64,000 bases of DNA from NCBI RefSeq assembly GCF_001039355.2, contig NW_019775648.1, positions 175,646 through 239,645 of the forward strand, written 5' to 3'. Origin of the DNA: Lingula anatina. Taxonomy: Eukaryota; Brachiopoda; Lingulata; Lingulida; Lingulidae. The notes beneath the pieces are model-generated. The model was not told the origin of the DNA, made no database searches, and saw nothing but the letters and a program-made list of their open reading frames with translations. Both the position numbers and the translations under genes were made by a program. Below are positions 56,265-64,000 of this stretch, piece after piece; position 1 is the stretch's first letter, and the number at the start of each line of letters is the position of its first letter.

Positions 56265-59200
56265 ATGAAATAAAGGATGAGTTAATCTTTGTTGACGGCC
56301 TATCAGCCATGTGCAATTTGAGAGCACCGCCGTAAATGTATTTCTAAGCGTAGTATGTGAAGATGAAGTTGAGGCAGTCCTAAGCATGGCCATATTGTAT
56401 GTTTCAGGCGTGCCAGACAACAAAGGGACCGAATTCGTCCTCGTTTTCATTCAGCAGCACAAAGCTCTGCTGACGAATGGGAGGAACTCGCTGTACGTTA
56501 CCAGCGATGAAGCAACTAATGTGACGATCGAAATACCTAGCATTGGTAAAGTGTCTTTTAGTTTTATTCCTTTAATGTAAAAAATGTATATGTACCAGTA
56601 CACGTTAAGAGGACTATAGGCTTATCATTAGAAAAGGAAAGAAAGCGTTTATTGTCGCTTTAAAAATGGACATCAGTAGATACAATGAATGTCAGAAGGT
56701 AGAATACAAACGAAAACGTTTACCCAGATTTGTCATTAAATGATTTTTTTCTATTAATTTGCAATTCAAAGTGCATGCAACAAGACTTGGATTGAATGCA
56801 AAATGTACGCGTTTTCTTTTTTACTTTCTAGGTTTTCATGAAAATTACGAAATTGAAAAAAGAGAATTAATTTCACTTGACTTCGACGGAAGCATCCGGT
56901 TCCATAACGGGACCGAGCTTGCACACAAGGGGATAAGCATCCGTTCTAGTAAAGAAATATCGGTTTACGGCCTGAACAGCATCAAGTACACAACGGACGG
57001 GTTCCTTGGTCTTCCCATGGACATTCAAGCCTACGAATACGTGGTGCCTTGTTACACGCCGCAGGGTAACGCTCTGGTCGCAGTGGTGGCAAACGAAAAT
57101 GATACCAACATCGCAATAAAAATCAAAACCCCAAATGGTACGGTGACGTTTAACAACAAAATGTATGGTGACGGTGACTGGTTAAACGTGACTCTTAATC
57201 GACTCGATGCGTTCCAGCTTGCTCACTTTGAAGACTTAACAGGGACGCGCATATACACCGATAAACCGTTATCTGTGTTCTCGGGAGGTGACTGCTCCTA
57301 TATTCCACCTGGTATCAAATTCTGTGACCATCTCGTGGAACAAATCCCCCCTATTAACAGCTGGGGTCGGCAATTTGTCACCATTCCTTTGGAAACGCGT
57401 CTTTCTGGCGACATTTTTAGAGTGTTGGCCGCTCACGACGATACCATCGTTCATTTTGGCCCGAACTTGAACGAGACCCTTCAGGAGGGAGAATTCTTAG
57501 AGGTAGACGTACCTTCTACGGTCTATCGGTACGTAACATGTTCTAACCCATGCCTCCTTTTACAATATTCCAAAGGCGGCAACGTAGACAACAATACCGA
57601 TTCCGATCCCTTTATGCAAATAATCCCTCCTATTGAACAGTACAGCGCCGAATATACTCTATCAACCCCGGATGGGACGACGAGCACGAAGTTCCGAAGT
57701 TACATAGGTATAGTGATCGAAACAAAGTATAGAAATGGACTCCGTCTAGATGGTCGACCATTAACTTTTGGACCGGGAGGCACGTGGACTCAAGTTGCGG
57801 GGACCAATCACTCGGCAAAATCAGTGCGCATAAATCCTGGTACCCATACCATAGAGCATCAAGACCCCAGGGTCGTTTTCGCGGTGTATTTATACGGCTT
57901 TATGAAGGATGAATCTTATGGATACCCAGGCGGTCTTCGGTTGGCCAATATTGCTGACGAATGCATTCCGAAAATTGGTCTTCCGGCGGACGGGATGGAC
58001 AATGACTGTGATTACAGAATTGACGAGGAACTTGCTAATGGACTCGATGATGATGGAGACGGTGTCATAGATGAAGATCTTGCCGCTGCACCACCACGTC
58101 TAATAATCCCAGGTGACTACAATGATCAAGTTTGTATCATAAACACGACGCCAGACGAGACCGGGAGAGCTCGAGGTACAGTTGCACATAAATGTCAGCA
58201 AAGAGGAGTGACGTCCATTACATACACCGACACAGGCCTTTCGTCAACCGCGTGCGAGAAACGTTTGGTGAGGAAGTGGGAGTTGCGCGACGGGTGTGGC
58301 CACATCGTGAACGGCAACCAAACCATAGAACAGCACATCAAGGAGCCGGTTATCCGATTTCCTCTCGACATAGACGTGTATATAAAATGTGACGAGTACC
58401 GTTCAGACTGGGAGAACAACGAAGTGCCCCAGGTATTGGAGAAATGCCCATATCACAACATCACCTTCCACAGAGATACAACAGCGGGTGTATGTGATGG
58501 TGAGAGAACAATGGTGCGACACGTTAACTGGACGGCTACTGATCAGTGCGGCAGGCGACAACACCACCTCCAAACGATTAACATCAACCCTCAAGGTTAG
58601 TGTAACATCAACATTCGTTAATAAAACCCGTTCTTCTTCTTTGTAGAAAAATGTCAAATCTAGGCATCTAGTATGCATCATAAGATTATCCAGTATGAAT
58701 TAGTAGTAAAAAATCTCGCCTTTTTTCAGTATGTTGTACGCAGCTTTTTACGTTTTATGAAACTCGTTGGTGTCAAAATGTGGTGCTGCAATTTTCTTTG
58801 GTTTCTGCTCTCATGTGTTAGTTGAGCCAAGAGTGCGATTGTGTTTGGATGTGCTTTTCCAGCATCAAACCAAATTATGGATGTGCAGTGTAATTCCGTA
58901 CAATTGGAAGTGCAGGTGGACGTGGCGAAATTAAATGCACAGTATGAGAACATAGATATGACGAGTTTAAGACTGCTAGACAGAGGATGCACTCCTTTTC
59001 GAAGCGGATCAAAGCTGATCTTCAACATACCACTGGGCGCATGCGGGACACAAAGGAAGGTAGGCCTACACCTAAATCTTTTAATGAAAAATCAGAAAAA
59101 AGAATGTGCGTCTGTGTGGAAAAGAATGTTCATTTTACATATGCAATATTGTTGTACATTTCTGAGTTTTCTGGTGCACAACTTCTTTTACATCTGTAGG

Positions 59201-61019
59201 TTTCTCAAAAGCTTTTTTTTTTTGCCTTTTTTTAGGAAACAGACAATGCCATTATGTACAGTAATAGGATACAGTCAGTTAGTTCCTCTAGTGAAAGACA
59301 CAGACCTCCTTCCAGCATAATTTCAAGAGGGAGGGCACTAATGCTGCCATTTGATTGCGTTTTGCACAAGCATGCAACGGTGGCCAGAGAATTTCAACGT
59401 AAAGGGCACAATGTGATAGGACGAGTACACGTTGTGCACGGCAATTTCACCATACACATGAACATGTTCAAGGACAAGAATTACAGGTGCAGCCAGTGAT
59501 GGGTATATTAAGAAAGAAACAGAGAGAGAAAGAGAGAAACAAAAGTGACAGATTCTGCTGTCACCATTTCTTTTCAATATTAGATAATTATGTATAAAAG
59601 TTATACACATTACAACTTTCATTTGTCATTAAATTAATCATAAACCCAGACTACACAGTGCAGATCACTGAAAGTTATCCATATTCAAACTCTTTTCTTT
59701 ATTTTCTTTTGAAGGATTCCAATTGTGCAATTTCCATATTTTGTTGCTTTTGGGGATACCGTGTTTTGGTCAGTTAAACTAGCGACGTCAGATCCAAATC
59801 TGAAGCTCATAGTCCAGATGTGTGAAGCCACCCCTTTTCCTTCGAGGACGTACCCTACCAAATATTTTTTGGTCAAGGACAGGTAAGCATTTTGTCATCA
59901 AAAGAAGCTCAAAAGTTGATTGATACACCTTGGCTAACAACCATAAAAATGGCTGTTTTGAAGTTTCTAGACAGAAGAGACTTTGACTTCAAATTCTGGT
60001 GTTTCAAAACTAATAGCCGTTAACAACATCATGTGTAAATATAAAATATAATTTCCAAGTAAGTAACTGAAAAGAAGTGTTAATTGCATATAATCAAATA
60101 GGCCTATTGTCATTTTCAGGTGTCCTACTGATCCAACACTCCACATTCAGTCTGCCAGCCCCAAGGAAGTTAAACTGGACTTTGAGGTTTTTGAATTCAT
60201 TCGTAAGATTGGCCTTGTTTACGTGTACTGCGATGTCACAATTTGTACGTCCGAGGATACATCTCCACACTGCTCACAAGAATGTTCATCTACCAGTGGC
60301 GCACCACCAACAGAGGGCAGCAGTGGACATCAGCTAAAGCGACGTGAAGCAAACCATAAACACACTGCTCTCAATCACTATGATCTTTACACTGGACCAC
60401 TTGTTTATCGGGAAAAAACTTCAAAGGGTAAGTTTTTTATGTGGAGACTGTGAGGCAATCTTGTAAACCATAATATATTATCATTTTGAATTTAATTGGG
60501 ATTAATTAATATGTACAATACCAGTAATATGCGAGAACACTGTCCACATAATAGCTTCACATTCCCATACCTAGATCGATCTAGCAGGATCTCCAAGAAG
60601 ATTCTTGCTAAATCGCATTGAGCTTAAGCAGCTGTGATGTCTGGTATTCCTACTGAAGCTGTTAGGGGGTAACTAAATATTGTTTAGCAGCTTCTGTAGG
60701 TGTACAAGACATCTAAGCTGCTTAAGCTGAATGCAATTTAGCAAGAATCACCTCAGAGATGGGTCGATCCTGCTAGATTGATCAATTTTCAGGCATCCAT
60801 CGTACCAGTAATAAACTTCTTGCTCTGTATAAACTACAATTCAGTTGCATTAATATTTTTCTAGTTGATCCACAGTCAAGCTCAAAATTAACTGTTGCCG
60901 CATCTAAACCAGAGAATGGTCTGGAGATACCTTGGCCTGCAGTGATCCTGGTGGCTATTGCCCTGGTGGCTCTCTTGGTGGCAGTGGCACTGCTTCTCTT
61001 CGTCAGTAAAAAAAAATAG
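56009..61019 (+). CDS. IgGFc-binding / MopE-like / ZP-domain transmembrane protein
   Basis: Eight coding exons: 56009-56084, 56408-56545, 56832-58595, 58863-59059, 59236-59486, 59715-59882, 60120-60427, 60865-61019 (TAG), 3057 bases, 1018 residues. Order: signal peptide (1 to about 24, LLAAALCVLIAVQTAAG); IgGFc-binding N-terminal domain as in FCGBP (about 27-440, with GGDCSYIP..FCDHLVEQIPP); a D/N/C-rich metal-binding motif (457-487, GMDNDCD...DEE and NGLDDDGDGVIDED) like bacterial MopE; two Ig-like modules (RKWELRDGCG, NWTATDQCG); a ZP domain (about 660-925) with the hallmark CEATP and RCPTDP; a dibasic LKRR at about 936 resembling the ZP furin site; a transmembrane helix (about 990-1012) and a KKK tail. 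ZP domains polymerise outside the cell, so this may build an extracellular or mucosal matrix. The exon boundaries keep frame throughout. The combination is unusual; function is not known. Confidence 0.9.
56214..56264. repeat. Compound microsatellite (CT)n(CA)n
   Basis: About 14 CT followed by 11 CA copies in the first coding intron of the IgGFc/ZP gene. Confidence 0.97.
60574..60783. mobile_element. Fold-back element with GATC-ended inverted repeats
   Basis: 210 bp whose left arm (GATCGATCTAGCAGGATC) and right arm (GATCCTGCTAGATTGATC) are near-perfect inverse copies; inside, a longer inverted homology of about 70 bp per arm includes 'gattcttgctaaat' and 'gcttaagcagct'. It lies in the last intron of the IgGFc/ZP gene, 81 bp before the exon that encodes the transmembrane helix. 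No coding capacity. Confidence 0.8.
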
Positions 61020-62689
61020 ACCACTGATCATTTCTACCAGAGATAGGCCAAGATACCACTGAGACACACACTAAGCAAGGTTAAGTGTGATGCTCCTTTG
61101 TTTAGTGACACAGAAGGAGTGCATCAAAACAGGATTGTTTCATCTACAATTGTAGCTTATATAGACAACGTACTGTTCTAGGATTTTTTCAATAGACAAT
61201 GTTACTCTGTTGGGTATAGCTCATTTAATCTGCCATAAACCTTTTGTTTCTGTTGGGAAGATCAAAGAGACTCACTGGACCAGTTTCCACAAAGTCGACA
61301 TTTTCAAACCATGTAGTACTTAGGTATCTTTATTACTACAACTGTGGACCACAGAAATTGGATTACTCCATTACAAAGCTGTCATCTAAGCCATTTTTTT
61401 TGCCTTGGGCAGTCACAGCTTGGATAATTTTTGAAGGCCATTGTATTTTATGTTATTCCCAACACCTTTGCAGAGACGATTTTCACTCATTGAAGTTTGC
61501 TGCAAACTAGTTTGTTGTAATCATACATATTCAGCAAAAGAAATTAGTCTGTTGTGTTGGTATTCATTCAGTTTCTCATCATTGCAAGCTCATTATTCTT
61601 TATCAGATTCATTTAGTGCACTGTGAAGTAACAAATACTTAGGTCGATTCATGTAGTTTATTACCCATTTTGTAGAATATTTCTTTTGTCTGTATATCTG
61701 TTATGATTATGCCAGTTAATCCCTATAATTCTCTATTTGATACCAAAGTAAACTTTTGATAAGTTTACTTCATGCTTTGTTGCAGTATCATTTACTAATA
61801 GGTGTAGTAGCATAGATTGTTGTTTGTATAACTGTACATACTGTAAAAAAACTTTGTCAAAATTTAAAAAGCAATATTTTCTCAAGTTTCAGATATTACT
61901 GGAGTAGATATTGATATTCGCTATTGGTATGCCTCTGCTATTTCCATTTCCTGAAAGTGGAGTTTAGCTTCTACTAATATTTGAAACACAGTATGCAGAG
62001 AAATCAAATTACTGGACAGTTTCAAAATGAATGAAAACCAAAGATCCAGATTTTTAAAAGAGATTTACACTTAAACGCTGCAAACATGGCTCTTGAAGTA
62101 TATTTATTTCGAATTTTTCTATAGCTATGTTGAAAAAAAATTGCACTGTTGACTAGCTGTAAAGTCCAATGAATGTTATATCTTTAGGCTCTAAATGAAT
62201 ATGTTACTATTACCGTTACATAATCTCTGATATCCAGAGTGAGAAAATGGAATTACCAGACGGTTTCCCAAAAAATTAAGAAGGCTGATACTTAAACATT
62301 TAAAAAACCTCTAAAAACTGTATATGAAGAAAAAATCTTTGATAACTATGAAAAGTATAGTTTGTGTCTCTAGTTGTAAATCATTCTTATAAACTACAGC
62401 CATCAATAATTATGAAAGGTCAATTCTCTTGCTCATATAATTCAATGAATCAAGCAAACAACAATTATTGCTTGGTGGAATGGAAACTGATAATTCTAAA
62501 TGCACATAAGATCAATAATGTTTGGTTACAAATGTTTTAAACATTTTCATTACATTATATGATTTTCATCTAAATATTATATTAAATGTCACAAATACTA
62601 CCATTTTATAGAGATAAAAATAATATCACAGTCAACAGCCTCCTCACTATGAACTGTGCTAATTAAAGGGACTGTTAAACATTTGAGTT
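61020..62689. other. Convergent 3' UTR region (IgGFc/ZP gene and CPQ)
   Basis: AT-rich, no gene recognised. Short open frames at 61244-61626 have no recognisable product. Confidence 0.45.
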
Positions 62690-64000
62690 CTACCTGGGTA
62701 ACATGTCTTCCAAATCAGCTGTAACATAAGCCATCACAGCCCACACTGCAGAGCATAGATCTAAACTATGGGAGTTCAAGACTGTCATTGTGTCACCTGA
62801 AACATGTTGAAAATTTAATAAGCATTTTCTTGTAATCACTGGAGAATTTGGATGAAGTGTAAATAAACACTGTTGATTACCAGTTATTATATAGTAGGAG
62901 TGGCACTGAAGTCCATATTAAGCTTGTATAGGATGTGTGATCTGCATGATATCAGAGACCAAAGGAAAAAAATAAAATTCACGATAAAATTATATTTTTA
63001 AAAAAATTCAAAAGGTGTACAAAACCTCAAATATTCTACTCTTTTTCATTACTAAAATCACTGTGACAAAGCTGAATGTGAAGCAATAAAGATGCAGATT
63101 CAAAGGTGAATCTATTTCTGAAATTTCCTCTTTTTTAAAATCTTTCACCTTTCACTATACCACTTATGATGCCTTACTTTCCCCTCACCAATTTTTCAAA
63201 TGTATCACTTGACAACCCAAATTTAGTAATTATGTAATTCATCATTAAACAATTTTATGCAACATAAGAAAAATTGCAATCAAAATGACAAAAGATGATA
63301 GTGCATTACATTATACTATGACACCCCTGACCTACCATTAGAATGATGAAAAAAGAAATATTTGTCATTTTGTGTGTCAATGCTTGCTCCTGGAACATTG
63401 GACTGTGTCTGCCATTGGCTGATGTCTTCACCATCAACTCTATCTTTGAGTCTGTTCACCTTTGAGGCATTGATGGGTTTCAGCAGGCTAGCCACCTTCT
63501 CCATGATTACTGCTGCCGAGTCACTACCTTCAATGTTAATTATCCCAGTTTCACATATACCCATTACTTGAAACAAATAATAATGACTGTCTTGAGATTC
63601 CCAAAAATGTGTGAAAATAGCTTACACTCTTGATACTGCAGTAATTTATCCAACTGAACCAGACAAATGTTAAATGATGTTCAACAGTGATGCTGTCAAG
63701 TCTATTACTGTGACATTGTTGTACTTATCCATATATGCATACTATATGCATGTGCAGTCAGCCATAACACCACATAGTAGCATCCTAATGTATATTCAAC
63801 AACTGTTGAATATGCACACACAGGCACGCACACACCAAGCACACACACCAGTCATGTTAAAATGTACATATGTTACATTATTTCTTTTAAGTGACTTCAT
63901 GATTGCTATGTAAAACAGAAATAAACATTCTTTCAGTAATTGTATCACATGACGCAACAGCATAAGACTGAAAATATTTTTTACCATGAAACTGTATGCC
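62690..64000 (-). CDS. CPQ: Carboxypeptidase Q (plasma glutamate carboxypeptidase), C-terminal part
   Basis: Partial gene running off the right edge, minus strand. Exons: 64000-63985 (cut), 63527-63336 and 62796-62690 (stop 62692-62690). Joined, they read GIQFH-GSDSAAVIMEKVASLL... then NVPGASIDTQNDKYFFFHHS, DTMTVLNSHSLDL and VTADLEDMLPR, the conserved end of this M28-family secreted or lysosomal zinc dipeptidase. The second H of FFHH is the family's zinc ligand near the C-terminus. For the middle exon, an acceptor at 63566 is also in frame and has a better pyrimidine tract (TTTGTTTCAAG), but it would insert 13 residues not expected in the family; the acceptor at 63527 gives a gapless alignment. 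Confidence 0.9.

Noticed and set aside
63528-63566. Extension of the CPQ exon to 63566
   Set aside because: In frame with a better pyrimidine tract, but it adds 13 residues where the family aligns without a gap; kept only as an alternative.

Overview
The window is nuclear DNA from an animal. It is AT-rich, its genes are split into many short exons with GT-AG introns, and it carries many microsatellites, minisatellites and short inverted-repeat (MITE-like) elements. Gene content (ciliary FBF1 and NME5, Golgi NAA60, a large extracellular IgGFc-binding/ZP protein) fits a bilaterian, probably marine, invertebrate. The sequence does not let me name the phylum. Exon models were built by hand from splice sites, reading-frame continuity and protein family memory. 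Every multi-exon model given as complete keeps one open frame across all its junctions.

Layout, left to right: the 3' end of an ABCC/MRP-type transporter (+, 43-1012); a phytanoyl-CoA dioxygenase-family gene (-, 2242-7067); two abutting MITE-like elements (7963-8248); RRP7A, a ribosome biogenesis factor (-, 9401-12974), head to head with NAA60 (+). About 5.65 kb covering most of RRP7A and the start of NAA60 then appears a second time, directly after a single N at 15464. The first copy has a whole RRP7A and a cut NAA60; the second has a cut RRP7A and a whole NAA60. This is the pattern of two unmerged haplotypes joined end to end, so the real locus probably has one copy of each gene. The complete NAA60 (20328-21980) contains a textbook U12-type AT-AC intron.

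Next come two DEDDh RNA exonucleases in divergent orientation, REXO5-like (-, 23609-30314) and ERI2 (+, 30676-35580). From memory these two are also neighbours in human. Then NME5 (-, 36150-38434) and FBF1 (+, 38902-52552, 32 coding exons), two ciliary genes sharing a 467-bp divergent promoter. After a gene-poor stretch follows the most unusual gene (+, 56009-61019): a predicted type I membrane protein of 1018 residues with a signal peptide, an IgGFc-binding domain, a MopE-like D/N/C-rich metal-binding motif, two Ig-like modules of a kind common in bacterial surface proteins, a ZP domain, a furin-like site and a transmembrane helix. The first extracellular part up to the ZP domain lies mostly in one 1764-bp exon. 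The window ends in the 3' exons of carboxypeptidase Q (-, 62690-64000).

Three of the gene pairs (RRP7A/NAA60, REXO5/ERI2, NME5/FBF1) are divergent, with NRF1-like or RFX-like sites in two of the shared promoters. No rRNA, tRNA, CRISPR or viral gene was recognised.
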